Source: Nocardioides marinisabuli
GTDB lineage: Bacteria > Actinomycetota > Actinomycetes > Propionibacteriales > Nocardioidaceae
NCBI RefSeq assembly: GCF_013466785.1
Contig: NZ_CP059163.1
Coordinates: 868,001 to 932,000, forward strand
Reading direction: 5' to 3'
DNA: 64,000 nt
The position numbers and the translations under genes were made by a program. Position 1 is the stretch's first letter. Every line of letters begins with the position of its first letter. Below, piece after piece: positions 30,101 to 39,281 of the stretch. Below the pieces are notes generated by a model. That model searched no databases. It worked only from the letters and a program-made list of their open reading frames with translations, and was not told the origin of the DNA.

Positions 30101-30130
30101 CCCGTCGCAGATCTCGCGCCGACCCGGCCC
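30077..30130. repeat. Tandem 22-bp repeats (GACCCGTCGCAGATCTCGCGC) between convergent genes
   Basis: Two identical 21-nt units lie at 30077-30097 and 30099-30119, and a third, partial unit starts at 30121. The first overlaps the ung stop. The unit is nearly the same as the building block of the large inverted repeat at 49111-49243, so this is a dispersed family. The site separates ung from the convergent aldehyde dehydrogenase gene. Confidence 0.85.
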
Positions 30131-30133
30131 GGA

Positions 30134-31693
30134 CTAGCGCACCCGGGTGCGCCGCATCAGCTTCAGGCCTGAGAGCATCTGCTTGACGTAGCCGTCGTAG
30201 TCCTGGCCCGGTCGCGGCCCGAGCACCTGCTTCCTGAGCACCGCCAGGTTCTGCACGTCGGTGTACTTCAGCAGGCCCTGGTCGCCGTGCCGGGCGCCGA
30301 CGCCCGACTGCTTGACCCCGCCCGACGGCGTCCCCTTCGAGGCGTACGCCGTGGCCAGGGAGTCGTTGACGTTGACGTTGCCCGACTCGATGCGGGCCGC
30401 CACCGCCTGCGCGCGCTGGAGGTCGCGCCCCCACACCGAGGCGTTGAGGCCGTAGTCGGTGTCGTTGGCCAGCGCGACCGCCTCGTCGACGGTGCGGTAG
30501 CGGTGCAGGGCCACCACCGGCCCGAAGGTCTCGGTGACGCCGCACTCCATGTCGGTGGTCACGCCCTCGAGCACGGTCGGCTCGAAGAAGGCCGGGCCCA
30601 GGTCGGGGCGCGGACGACCGCCGGTCAGCACCCTCGCGCCCTTGGCGACGGCGTCCTCGACGTGCGAGAGCACCCGGCGCATCTGGTCGACCGAGACCAG
30701 CGAGCCCACCTCGGGCGCGAAGTCGTACGACGCCCGCACGTCGAGCGCCGCGGCGGCCCGCACGAACTTCTGCTTCAGCTCGTCGTAGCGGGTGTCGGGC
30801 AGGTAGATGCGCTCGATGTGCATGCAGATCTGGCCGGTGTTGCCGAAGACGCCGAACATCGTGCTGGCGACCCACTCGTCGGCGTCGACGTCGTCGAGCA
30901 CGATCTGCGGGTTCTTGCCGCCCAGCTCGAGGCAGGCCCCGATCAGGTTGCGCCCGGCCCGCTCGCCGATGGTGCGACCGGTGGCGGTGCTGCCGGTGAA
31001 CATGACGTACGACGCGTTGTCGATGAGGGTGGGCCCCACGTCGGGCCCCTCGCCGCAGACGACCTGGAAGAGCCCGGGCGGCAGCCCGGCCTCCTCGAGC
31101 ATCGCGACGCCGTGCAGCGGCGAGAGGGCGGTCTTGTTGTCGGGCTTGAGCACGACGGCGTTGCCGGCCATCAGCGCCGGGACCGCGTCGGAGATGCCGG
31201 TGGCGAAGGGGAAGTTCCAGGGCGCGATGATCCCGACGACGCCCTTGGGCTGGCGGATCTCGGTCGAGTGCGAGACCACCGGCACCGGGCCGCCGCGCCG
31301 CCGGGGGGCCAGCAGCCGCGGGGCCCGCTTGAGGTAGTGGCTCATCACCATCGGGGGGTCGCAGGTCTCCTCGATGGCCATCCGCCGGTTCTTGCCGCTC
31401 TCGGCCTGGATCAGGTCGGCGGTGGTGTGGGCCCGGTCGACGAAGAGGTCGTGGGCCCGCTTGAAGACCGCCAGCCGCTCGCGCAGCGGGGTGGCGGCCC
31501 AGGCGCGCTGCGCCTCGCGCGCGGTCGCGAAGGCGCGCTCGATGTCGGCGGGCGTCGACTGCGGCAGGTCGACGAGGTGCTCACCGGTGTAGACCTCGGT
31601 GAGCTTCCAGGTGCCGCCGGAGGTGGACGGCACGCGCGCCACCAGGCGCTGCAGGAGCTCGTCGGTGAGGACGGCCGGTCGCTGCGGGGCCAC
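30134..31693 (-). CDS. NAD(P)-dependent aldehyde dehydrogenase, succinate-semialdehyde dehydrogenase-like
   Basis: The 519-residue product is an ALDH superfamily enzyme. NAD(P) binding is shown by VVGIIAPWNFPF and FTGSTATGRTIGE, the general-base Glu by ACLELGGKNP, and the catalytic Cys by GNTGQICMHIERIY. The overall sequence resembles mycobacterial GabD2. The start is GTG, 3 bp after the GMC oxidoreductase stop, so the pair forms an alcohol-to-aldehyde-to-acid module. A KstR-like site upstream of the operon suggests the natural substrate may arise in sterol catabolism. Confidence 0.88.
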   Translation of the reverse strand: MAPQRPAVLTDELLQRLVARVPSTSGGTWKLTEVYTGEHLVDLPQSTPADIERAFATAREAQRAWAATPLRERLAVFKRAHDLFVDRAHTTADLIQAESGKNRRMAIEETCDPPMVMSHYLKRAPRLLAPRRRGGPVPVVSHSTEIRQPKGVVGIIAPWNFPFATGISDAVPALMAGNAVVLKPDNKTALSPLHGVAMLEEAGLPPGLFQVVCGEGPDVGPTLIDNASYVMFTGSTATGRTIGERAGRNLIGACLELGGKNPQIVLDDVDADEWVASTMFGVFGNTGQICMHIERIYLPDTRYDELKQKFVRAAAALDVRASYDFAPEVGSLVSVDQMRRVLSHVEDAVAKGARVLTGGRPRPDLGPAFFEPTVLEGVTTDMECGVTETFGPVVALHRYRTVDEAVALANDTDYGLNASVWGRDLQRAQAVAARIESGNVNVNDSLATAYASKGTPSGGVKQSGVGARHGDQGLLKYTDVQNLAVLRKQVLGPRPGQDYDGYVKQMLSGLKLMRRTRVR

Positions 31694-31696
31694 GGC

Positions 31697-33325
31697 TCAG
31701 CCCCGCCCGAGCACGAGGTCGGCGCCGCGCTCGCCGATCATGATGGCCGGCGCGTTGGTGTTGCCGCCGGTGATGGACGGCATGATCGAGGCGTCGCAGA
31801 CGCGCAGGCCCTCCACGCCGCGCACCTTGAGCTCGGGGTCGACGACCGCGAGCTCGTCGACGCCCATCCGGCAGGTGCCCACCCCGTGGTAGACCGAGGT
31901 GGCCCGGTTGAGGATCTCCTGGCGCAGCTCGCTGCCGCGCAGCTGCGAGCCGGGGTGGATCTCGCCCTTCACCGCGCCGCGGAAGGCCTTGTTGGCGAAG
32001 ATCTCGCGGGTGATCTCGGAGCCCTCGACGAGCAGGTCGAGGTCGGCGGGGTCGGCGAGGTACTGCGGGTCGATCAGCGGTGCGGCCGCCGGGTCGGCCG
32101 AGGCCAGGCGCAGGGTGCCGCGGCTGCGGGGGTAGATCAGCGTGCTCAGCACGGTCAGGGCCGGTCGCTGGTCGACGTCGTGGCGCACCGGCGCGTCCTG
32201 GTTGGGCGAGACGTACGCCCAGGGCAGCAGGTGCAGCTGCAGGTCGGGGATGCCGCCGGTGGCCTGCGAGGTCTGCAGGAAGGCGACCGCCTCGAAGACG
32301 GAGTTGGCCAGGAAGGTCGACCCGGGCCGCAGCACCTCCTTGGCCACCCCCTTGCCGAAGAAGAGGGCGCTGCCGCGCAGGCTCGAGGAGGTGGCGTGGA
32401 AGGTGAGGGCGTGGAACATGTGGTCGTGCAGGTTGTCGCCGACCGGGAGGTCGGAGACCACGTCGATGCCCTGGTCGCGCAGGTGCTGGGCGTGCCCGAC
32501 CCCGGAGAGCATCAGCAGCTGGGCCGAGCCGACGAAGCCGGCGGAGAGGACCACCTCCTTCGCGGCACGGACGGTGCGCGTCGTGCCGTCCTTGTCGCGC
32601 ACGACCACGCCGGTGGCGCGGCCGCGCTCGATGACGACGCGAGTGGCCAGTACCTGCGACTGCACCTCGAGGCTCGGCGGCGCGAGGTGGTGGATGTAGC
32701 CGCGGGCGGAGGAGTAGCGCAGCCCGTCGGCGGCGTTCTGCTGCATCCGCCCCACACCCTCCTGCGAGGCGCCGTTGTAGTCGTCGAGGACGCGGGCCCC
32801 GACCGTGTCGGCGGTGGCCTCGATGAACTGCAGCGACCCCTCCTGGGGTGACTTGTTGCAGGTCACGCGGATGGGGCCACCCTCGCCGCGGAAGTCGTCG
32901 GCGCCGCCCTCGTAGTCCTCCATGCGGCGGTAGGCCCGGTTGACCGAGTCGGCGTCCCAGCCGGTGCAGCCCTCGGCGGCCCAGGAGTCGTAGTTGGCGC
33001 GGTTGCCGCGCACGTAGACCATGCCGTTGATCGAGCTCGACCCGCCGAGCACCTTGCCGCGGGGCACCGGCATCTTGCGGTCCAGGATGTGCTTCTGGGG
33101 GGTGCTGTAGTAGCCCCAGTCGACGGTGCGCTTGATCTGCGGCACCGCGTGCATCGGGCCGATCATGCCCGGCTTCCGGGTGAGGAACTGCTCGTCGCTC
33201 CTGCCGGCCTCGAGCACGATGACGCTCGCGCCCGACTGGGCCAGCCGGCCCGCGATGGTCGCCCCGGAGCTGCCGGAGCCGACCACCACGTAGTCGGCCT
33301 CGTTGCTGGGTGCCTGCTTGGCCAT
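31697..33325 (-). CDS. GMC family FAD-dependent oxidoreductase
   Basis: The 542-residue product is a choline-dehydrogenase-like GMC enzyme. The N-terminal FAD site is VVGSGSSGATIAGRLA. The GMC signature 1 region contains RGKVLGGSSSINGMVYVRG, and the C-terminal active site contains YHGVGTCRMG (His) and SIMPSITGGNTNAPAIMIGE (Asn). It oxidises an alcohol using FAD. The ATG at 33325 has GGAGG upstream; the ATG four codons earlier lacks spacing. It is the first gene of the GMC-ALDH operon. Confidence 0.9.
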   Translation of the reverse strand: MAKQAPSNEADYVVVGSGSSGATIAGRLAQSGASVIVLEAGRSDEQFLTRKPGMIGPMHAVPQIKRTVDWGYYSTPQKHILDRKMPVPRGKVLGGSSSINGMVYVRGNRANYDSWAAEGCTGWDADSVNRAYRRMEDYEGGADDFRGEGGPIRVTCNKSPQEGSLQFIEATADTVGARVLDDYNGASQEGVGRMQQNAADGLRYSSARGYIHHLAPPSLEVQSQVLATRVVIERGRATGVVVRDKDGTTRTVRAAKEVVLSAGFVGSAQLLMLSGVGHAQHLRDQGIDVVSDLPVGDNLHDHMFHALTFHATSSSLRGSALFFGKGVAKEVLRPGSTFLANSVFEAVAFLQTSQATGGIPDLQLHLLPWAYVSPNQDAPVRHDVDQRPALTVLSTLIYPRSRGTLRLASADPAAAPLIDPQYLADPADLDLLVEGSEITREIFANKAFRGAVKGEIHPGSQLRGSELRQEILNRATSVYHGVGTCRMGVDELAVVDPELKVRGVEGLRVCDASIMPSITGGNTNAPAIMIGERGADLVLGRG

Positions 33326-33421
33326 CGGAGCCTCCATGCTCGCCGCGGTGCGAGGGAGTCGGTCACCGGCGCGGCGCTCACATACCCTCGGAATGTGTCG
33401 GGGCCCACACTAGAGCACTGG

Positions 33422-33435
33422 TGGAACTTGTTCTA
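33422..33435. promoter_or_regulatory. KstR-like operator upstream of the GMC/ALDH operon
   Basis: TGGAACTTGTTCTA fits TnnAACnnGTTnnA, the motif of the cholesterol regulator KstR. It lies about 100 bp upstream of the GMC start and 50 bp upstream of pdxY. The core GAACTTGTTC is flanked by ACTAGA and TCTAGT. The pattern is short and chance is possible. Confidence 0.45.
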
Positions 33436-33485
33436 GTTTTCCGGCCGGGTTTTCGCTCCCCGCCCCCGCTCCCCACAATGGCGAC

Positions 33486-34337
33486 GTGCGCATCCTGTCG
33501 ATCCAGTCCTCGGTCGCCTACGGCCACGTCGGCAACTCCGCCGCCGTCTTCCCGCTCCAGCGCCTGGGGCACGAGGTGTGGCCGGTGCTGACCGTGCACT
33601 TCTCCAACCACACCGGGTACGGCGCCTGGCGCGGGCCGCTGCTCGACCCCGCCGACGTGCGCGAGGTGATCGCCGGCATCGAGGACCGCGGCGTGCTCGG
33701 TCAGGCCGACGCGGTGCTGTCGGGCTACCAGGGCGACCCGGCCGTCGGCTCGGTCGTCCTCGACACCGTCGCCCGGGTCAAGGAGCTCAACCCCGCCGCG
33801 GTCTACTGCTGCGACCCGGTGATGGGCGACGTGGGCCGCGGCATGTTCGTGCGCCCGGGCATCCCCGAGTTCATGCGCGACACCGTCGTGCCGGCCGCCG
33901 ACGTGATCACCCCCAACCACTTCGAGCTCGACTTCCTCGCCGCGCGCACCACCCGCACCCTCGACGAGGTGCTGGCCGCCGTCGACGTCGTGCGCGAGTG
34001 CGGGCCCCGCGACGTGCTGGTGACCAGCGTGCTGCACGACGAGGTCCCCGCCGACCACCTCGAGGTCGTCGCGGTCTCCGACGAGGGCGCCTGGGCGGTC
34101 ACCACCCCCCTGCTGCCGATCAGTCCCAACGGCTGCGGCGACGTCACGGCGGCGCTCTACCTGGCCCACCTGCGCAGCACCGGCTCGCCCGAGGCGGCCC
34201 TCGAGCGCACGACCGCCTCGGTCTTCGGCATCCTCGAGGCCACCCTGGCCGCCGGCACCCGCGAGATCCAGCTGGTCGCGGCGCAGGAAGCCATCGCGGC
34301 CCCGCCCGCCACCTTCACCGCCCGACGCCTGCGCTGA
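33486..34337 (+). CDS. pdxY: Pyridoxal kinase
   Basis: The 283-residue product is a PdxY-type ribokinase-fold enzyme. Landmarks are ILSIQSSVAYGHVGNSAAVFPLQ at the start (for example QSSVAYGHVGN), FSNHTGYGAW, VYCCDPVMGD, DVITPNHFELDFL, and the anion-hole motif NGCGDVTAALYLA near the C-terminus. It phosphorylates pyridoxal to PLP in the salvage route. The start is GTG; no strong ribosome site is seen. It is followed by the mannosyltransferase gene after 25 bp. Confidence 0.92.
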   Translation: MRILSIQSSVAYGHVGNSAAVFPLQRLGHEVWPVLTVHFSNHTGYGAWRGPLLDPADVREVIAGIEDRGVLGQADAVLSGYQGDPAVGSVVLDTVARVKELNPAAVYCCDPVMGDVGRGMFVRPGIPEFMRDTVVPAADVITPNHFELDFLAARTTRTLDEVLAAVDVVRECGPRDVLVTSVLHDEVPADHLEVVAVSDEGAWAVTTPLLPISPNGCGDVTAALYLAHLRSTGSPEAALERTTASVFGILEATLAAGTREIQLVAAQEAIAAPPATFTARRLR

Positions 34338-34362
34338 GGCCCGGGCCGTAGAGTTCCGCGTC

Positions 34363-36123
34363 GTGAGCACCGACGCCCCCGAGCAGGCCGAGCAGTCGGC
34401 GCAGTCGGCGCAGTCGGCGCAGGCTGAGGACCGGGTGCCGCTCTCGCGGACGGCCGACGGCCGGGCGGTGCCCTCGGCGCAGTCCCGCGCCCGCGCCCGG
34501 GTCGGGCTCGAGGACCCCTTCGTGGGCTGGAGCGCCGCCGTGGGGCTCGGCCTGGTCGCGCTGTTCCTGCGGCTGTGGCGGCTCGGCTCGCCGGCGGAGT
34601 TCCAGTTCGACGAGACCTACTACGCCAAGGACGCGTGGTCGCTGGTCAACAACGGCTACGTGCGCGGCTACGTCGACGGCGCCGACGAGCAGATCCTCGA
34701 CGGCACGGTGCGCGGGCTGTGGCAGGACGACCCGTCGATGATCGTGCACCCCGAGGTCGGCAAGTGGCTGATCGGCCTCGGCGAGAGGCTGGTCGGGATG
34801 GACCCCACCGGCTGGCGGGTCTCCTCGGCCGTCGTCGGTGCGCTCATGGTCGTGGTGATGGCGCGCCTGGGACGCCGCCTCACCGGCTCGACCGGGCTGG
34901 GCCTGGTGGCCGGGCTGCTGCTGATGCTGGACGGGCTGCACTTCGTGCTCTCGCGCCTGGCGCTGCTCGACATATTCCTGTCCTTCTTCATCCTGTGCGC
35001 CGTGGCCTGCCTGGTCGCCGACCGCGACTGGTACCGAGCCCGGATGGCGCGCCTGCTGCCCGGCGCTGTCACCGACCCCGCCTCCTGGGGACCGGTGCGG
35101 GCGATGCTGTGGCGCCCGTGGCTGCTGGCCAGCGGCGTGTGCTGGGGCCTGGCGATCGGGACCAAGTGGAACGCGCTCTTCCCGCTGGCCGCCTTCGGGC
35201 TGCTGGTGTGGCTGTGGAGCGCCGGCGCCCGTCGCTCCTTCGGCGTACGGCGACCGGTGCTGCGCTCGGTGCTGGCCGACGGGCTGCCCGCCTTCGGCCA
35301 CCTCGTCGTGGTCGCCCTGGCCGTCTACGTCGCGACCTGGACCGGCTGGATGGTCAACGCCGCGGAGTACGAGCGCTCCCTCTCCTCCACGCAGTACACC
35401 CAGTTCACCGGCACCGGCGAGTGCCAGGACGAGTCGTTCGTGGCGAGCGACCCCGACACCGGCGCACGCTGGGCGACCGCCGACCAGGCGGACGCCTCGG
35501 GCCCGGGCGAGGTGGTGCAGTCGCTGCGCTCGTTGTGGTCCTACCACCGCGACGTCTACGTCTTTCACACCCACTTCCTGGAGTGCTCGACGCACACCTA
35601 CCAGTCCGACCCGCTCGGCTGGCCGCTGCTCAGCCGCCCGGTCGGCGTCGCCGCCGACACCGGCATCCAGCCCGGCACCCGTGGCTGCGAGGCGCCCGAG
35701 GGCAGCGACTGCCTGCGCCAGGTGCTGCTGCTGGGCACCCCCGTGCTGTGGTGGGGCGCCGGCCTGGCGCTGGTGGCCGCGGCGGTGCTGTGGATCGGCG
35801 CGCGCGACTGGCGCTACGGCGTGCCCGTCGTGGGTGCGCTGTCGACGTGGCTGCCGTGGCTGCGCTACGACGACCGCCCGATCTTCCTGTTCTACGCGCT
35901 GGCCATGCTGCCGTTCCTGGTGCTGGCGGCCACGATGGTCATCGGGCGGCTCGTGGGGCCCTCCCGCGAGCCGAGCACCCGCCGCACCGTGGGCGTGGTC
36001 GCGGCCGGCTCCTTCGTGGTGCTGGTGCTGCTGAACTTCGCGTGGTTCTGGCCGGTCTACACCAACGAGCTGCTCACGCACTCGCAGTGGCTCGACCGGA
36101 TCTGGTTCAGCCGCTGGATCTAG
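34363..36123 (+). CDS. pmt: Protein O-mannosyltransferase (GT39/PMT family)
   Basis: The 586-residue product is a polytopic GT-C enzyme. A low-complexity Glu/Gln/Ser/Ala N-terminus (repeated SAQ) precedes about eleven hydrophobic helices. The first external loop carries the catalytic FDETYYAKDAWS (Asp-Glu), and a later cytoplasmic loop has IGTKWNALFPLA. A C-terminal PMT_4TMC-like region has LPWLRYDDRPIFLFYALAML. It should transfer mannose from polyprenyl-phosphate mannose to secreted proteins. Its stop codon overlaps the stop of the convergent hydrolase gene (CTAG). Confidence 0.9.
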   Translation: MSTDAPEQAEQSAQSAQSAQAEDRVPLSRTADGRAVPSAQSRARARVGLEDPFVGWSAAVGLGLVALFLRLWRLGSPAEFQFDETYYAKDAWSLVNNGYVRGYVDGADEQILDGTVRGLWQDDPSMIVHPEVGKWLIGLGERLVGMDPTGWRVSSAVVGALMVVVMARLGRRLTGSTGLGLVAGLLLMLDGLHFVLSRLALLDIFLSFFILCAVACLVADRDWYRARMARLLPGAVTDPASWGPVRAMLWRPWLLASGVCWGLAIGTKWNALFPLAAFGLLVWLWSAGARRSFGVRRPVLRSVLADGLPAFGHLVVVALAVYVATWTGWMVNAAEYERSLSSTQYTQFTGTGECQDESFVASDPDTGARWATADQADASGPGEVVQSLRSLWSYHRDVYVFHTHFLECSTHTYQSDPLGWPLLSRPVGVAADTGIQPGTRGCEAPEGSDCLRQVLLLGTPVLWWGAGLALVAAAVLWIGARDWRYGVPVVGALSTWLPWLRYDDRPIFLFYALAMLPFLVLAATMVIGRLVGPSREPSTRRTVGVVAAGSFVVLVLLNFAWFWPVYTNELLTHSQWLDRIWFSRWI

Positions 36124-36920
36124 CCCTTGGCCTCGGCCTCGGCCGCCGCGGCGCACTCGTTGGCGAAGCGCACCACGTCGTAGGCGCTGTAGTGCGAGGG
36201 GTCGTCGTGGGGGCCCTGCACCGTGCGCACGCTGACGTCGGCACCGAAGCCCTGCAGCGCGGCCGAGAGCCGGCCGGTGTTGGCGTCGTACGGCACGTAG
36301 GGGTCGTAGGGGCTGGCCACGAAGCGGAACGTGGTGCCGGTCTGCGCGAGCTTGTACGCCGTGTTCACGGGGTTGCGGTCGCGCGGGTAGGGCCCGCCGC
36401 CGTACGCCTTGCGGATGAAGCCGTTGGCACCCGGGACGTTGCCCATCGTGGACATGTCGACCGCGGCCTTCACGCCGTACCAGCACGGCGGGGCCTCCTT
36501 GCCGTGCAGCAGCGCGTTGAGGGAGGTGGTGCCGCCCATCGAGGTGCCGAGGTACATCGTCACCTCGGCGCCGCCCTGGCGCTCGGCCCACTCCCAGACC
36601 CGGTCGGCGTCGGCGGTCGAGGCGGCGTTGCCCCAGGCCTCGCGGTGGAACATCGAGGAGGCCACCACCCAGCCGTCGCGGCGCAGCGCGTCGAGCCAGG
36701 GGCCCTCCATCTTGTCGTTGACGTTGCCGCCCTGGCCGTGGAAGAAGACGACGACGCCCTTGGGCTCGTTGGTCGGCGGCAGGTTGACGCGCACCTTCTG
36801 GCCCTCGAGGTTGTCCTCGACCTTCTCGGCCGGGTGCTCCCCGCTCGCCCCGGTGGTGGCCAGCACCAGCAGCACCGCCAGCACCGTCGCGAGCACCATC
36901 TGGGTCAGCCTCTTGGCCAC
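36120..36920 (-). CDS. Secreted alpha/beta hydrolase
   Basis: The 266-residue product begins with a signal peptide (QMVLATVLAVLLVLATTGASG). An alpha/beta hydrolase domain follows. The oxyanion-side motif is VVFFHGQGGNVNDKM, the nucleophile elbow is LGTSMGGTTSL, a possible acid is in ASPYDPYVPY, and His is in GPHDDPSHYS. It is an esterase-like enzyme acting outside the cell. The GTG at 36920 has GGAGAC nearby. The gene ends head-on with the mannosyltransferase, sharing four bases. Confidence 0.72.
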   Translation of the reverse strand: MAKRLTQMVLATVLAVLLVLATTGASGEHPAEKVEDNLEGQKVRVNLPPTNEPKGVVVFFHGQGGNVNDKMEGPWLDALRRDGWVVASSMFHREAWGNAASTADADRVWEWAERQGGAEVTMYLGTSMGGTTSLNALLHGKEAPPCWYGVKAAVDMSTMGNVPGANGFIRKAYGGGPYPRDRNPVNTAYKLAQTGTTFRFVASPYDPYVPYDANTGRLSAALQGFGADVSVRTVQGPHDDPSHYSAYDVVRFANECAAAAEAEAKG

Positions 36921-37060
36921 GTCTCCCCCTCCTCGGGCCCCCTCCGGGCCCCTCCCACCGGACAACGAGCACGCCCGCGGGGAGTGACGCCCCGCGGATC
37001 GTGTCGCAATCGTGACCGCTGGTCGACCGCGTCGCCACTCGGGGGCCGTAGACAGGGTCC

Positions 37061-38113
37061 GTGCCCCGTCCGTCCCCTCGTGCGCTCGCGGTCGCGGCCC
37101 TGGTCGCGCTGCTGGGGCTGGGCGCGCTGGTCGCCTGCCACGAGGACGCCTCCGACCCCTCGGTGAAGTCGCAGGCGCCGTTCGTGCTGCCCGTCGGCTC
37201 GCCGACGTACGACGCCCGCTCGCCGGCCTGGGCGGTCGGCCCCGCCCTGCACGTGGGCGACGTCGTGCTCGAGCTCGACCCCGCGCCGACCGCGTTCGTG
37301 GTGACCCGCTGGGGCGTGCACTACCTGGCCGAGGGCTCGCTGTGGTCCAGCGACGGCGGTGCCGCGCGCCGCGTCGCGCAGGTCGACACGACCTCGCTCA
37401 CCCTCTCCCCCGACGGTCGCCACGTCGGCCTGATGGACGCCGCCCGTGGCCCCCAGGACGAGTCCGGCACCCCCCTGGCCGTGCCGGTGGTGCTCGACGC
37501 GCAGACCGGCGAGCAGGTGCTGCGCGTGCCCGCCCCGGTCGCGGCGCAGGAGGACATGGGCGACCTCGAGGACCTCTACGAGGACGCCGAGATGGGCTTC
37601 CTCGGCTTCGACGCCGACGCGGCGTACGCCGCCGACCCGGTCGCCGGGGGCGTGCGCCGGCTGCCGCTCGACGGCTCCGAGCCCACCCTGGTCGACCGCG
37701 TGCCGGCACTGGCCGGCGAGCGCGGCACCCCGGTGCGGCTGCGCGAGCTGCCCTCCGACGGCATGCGTGTCGCCGGGCCGGGCGAGCAGTCCACGGCGGA
37801 GGGCTGGCTCTCCCCGGGTGGCGACGCGCTGATCGAGGCCGAGCGCAACCGCGGGGTCTGGTACGACGCCACCCTCGGCACGCCCCACCCCGTCGAGACC
37901 GGCGACCGCCACTTCTACCTCGGCGGCTGGGTCGACGACTCGACGTTCTACGGCGCGGCGAGCGCCCGGGGCAGCGCGCTGCGGCCCTCGGGACGCACCG
38001 TCGTGGTGACCTGCACGCTCGGCGAGCGGCGCTGCGAGCGGGTCGGCACGGAGTTCGGGCTGTCGGGGCGCCAGAGCCTGCTCTTCGGCACCGGGCGCCC
38101 GGCGCTGCTGTAG
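37061..38113 (+). CDS. Secreted lipoprotein, beta-propeller-like
   Basis: The 350-residue product has a signal peptide ending in a lipobox (LGALVACHED). Repeated short strands of the kind found in WD40-like periplasmic propellers follow, for example TSLTLSPDGRHVGLMDA and GWLSPGGDALIEAERN. No enzyme motif is visible. It is probably a surface sensor or scaffold. The start is GTG. No operon partner is apparent. Confidence 0.68.
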   Translation: MPRPSPRALAVAALVALLGLGALVACHEDASDPSVKSQAPFVLPVGSPTYDARSPAWAVGPALHVGDVVLELDPAPTAFVVTRWGVHYLAEGSLWSSDGGAARRVAQVDTTSLTLSPDGRHVGLMDAARGPQDESGTPLAVPVVLDAQTGEQVLRVPAPVAAQEDMGDLEDLYEDAEMGFLGFDADAAYAADPVAGGVRRLPLDGSEPTLVDRVPALAGERGTPVRLRELPSDGMRVAGPGEQSTAEGWLSPGGDALIEAERNRGVWYDATLGTPHPVETGDRHFYLGGWVDDSTFYGAASARGSALRPSGRTVVVTCTLGERRCERVGTEFGLSGRQSLLFGTGRPALL

Positions 38114-38137
38114 CCGCGGGGCGTCCCGGTCATGGGC

Positions 38138-38998
38138 TTAGGCCCCGTCCGCGGCGACGGCCATCCGGTGCCGGGGCGGCTGCGGCACCTGGTGGCCCAG
38201 CTCGCCGCCGATGCGACCGCCGTGCGGGCGCCCGTGGTCGGCGAACTCCTCGCGGGAGTAGACGAGGTGGTGCTCACCGATGTCGAGGCGGGTGCCGGTG
38301 CGCAGCAGCGTCGGCGCGGTGACGGGCGCACCGTGCACCCGGCTCAGCCCGGCGACGGCGTGCACGCAGTACTCGTCGTCCTCGTCGTGGACCACCCGGG
38401 CGTGCACGGGCTCCAGGCCCGGCAGCACGATGTCGCAGGACGGGTCGGAGCCGATGGTCTGCGTCTCCTCGAGCCAGAAGACCGGCTGCCGCTCGCCGGC
38501 CCAGACCTGCTCGCGCACCAGCACGAGACGGGGGCTGCCGCCGCCGGCGGGGTCGTGGGTCGTGCTGACCCGTCGACGTGCCTGCGGGTGCATGGTCGGG
38601 AAGGGCGGCCACAGGGTCGCGGGCGGGCTGAGCTCGAGCCCCGGCAGCAGCGGGCCGCGACCGGCGGCGCGCGAGCGGGCCGAGGTCCAGGCGCCCTTGA
38701 GGCTACCCAGGCGGATCCGCCGCGATCGGGTGAGCCGACGCTGCCACCAGGGAGCGCGCACCGCCCCGAGGGTGACCAGGTGCGTCTCGCCCTGCACGAC
38801 CCGCAGCACGATGTCACGCGCTGCCAGCTCGTCGGCCACCCGCCGGATCAGCGGCGCGTCGCCGGCCCCGGCGAACGCGCCGGGGTCGTCGACGTCGAGG
38901 GTCAGCCTGCTGCCCTCGCCGGTGAGGTGGCCGTGCAGGTCGTCCTGGCCCTCACGGGTCAGGCTGAAGCACAGGTCGGCGGAGACCTGGGTGGGCAT
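38138..38998 (-). CDS. FHA domain protein
   Basis: The 286-residue product has a recognisable FHA domain in its C-terminal half: TIGSDPSCDIVLPGLEPVHARVVHD, with the conserved Gly, Ser and His, then GLSRVHGAPV and LRTGTRLDIGEHHLVY. The N-terminal part (about 100 residues) is a separate alpha/beta domain of unknown type. FHA domains bind phosphothreonine, so the protein is likely a partner of Ser/Thr kinases. It follows the 88-residue gene by 4 bp on the same strand. Confidence 0.8.
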   Translation of the reverse strand: MPTQVSADLCFSLTREGQDDLHGHLTGEGSRLTLDVDDPGAFAGAGDAPLIRRVADELAARDIVLRVVQGETHLVTLGAVRAPWWQRRLTRSRRIRLGSLKGAWTSARSRAAGRGPLLPGLELSPPATLWPPFPTMHPQARRRVSTTHDPAGGGSPRLVLVREQVWAGERQPVFWLEETQTIGSDPSCDIVLPGLEPVHARVVHDEDDEYCVHAVAGLSRVHGAPVTAPTLLRTGTRLDIGEHHLVYSREEFADHGRPHGGRIGGELGHQVPQPPRHRMAVAADGA

Positions 38999-39002
38999 CG
39001 GT

Positions 39003-39269
39003 CTACCGCCCCTCGACGGGGGCCACGGGCTCGCCCTTGTCGGTCGTGGTGATCGTGAGGCGGCCGTCGACCTTCCAGGTCGCGCGGGGGGCGCGCGCAC
39101 CGGTGTCGCGGGGCACCTCGACGGTGATGTCCTCGAACGCGTAGTGGATGGCCGCCTCGCGGCCGGTCAGGAACGTCCACATCCGGCGGCCCAGGTCGGT
39201 CCAGTCGACCACCTCGTCGGTGCGGGAGCCGTCCACGGCCTGGGTGCTGGTGTCCTCGGTCGTCGCCAT
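39003..39269 (-). CDS. Small conserved-looking protein of unknown function
   Basis: The 88-residue product has an acidic N-terminus, an amphipathic segment (DLGRRMWTFLTGREAAIHYAFE) and alternating strands ending in VDGRLTITTTDKGEP. I do not recognise the family. The ATG has AGGAGGAGAC directly upstream. It is the first gene of a two-gene operon with the FHA protein. An AT-rich stretch with a palindrome lies immediately upstream, unlike the rest of the window. Confidence 0.68.
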   Translation of the reverse strand: MATTEDTSTQAVDGSRTDEVVDWTDLGRRMWTFLTGREAAIHYAFEDITVEVPRDTGARAPRATWKVDGRLTITTTDKGEPVAPVEGR

Positions 39270-39281
39270 GTCTCCTCCTTC

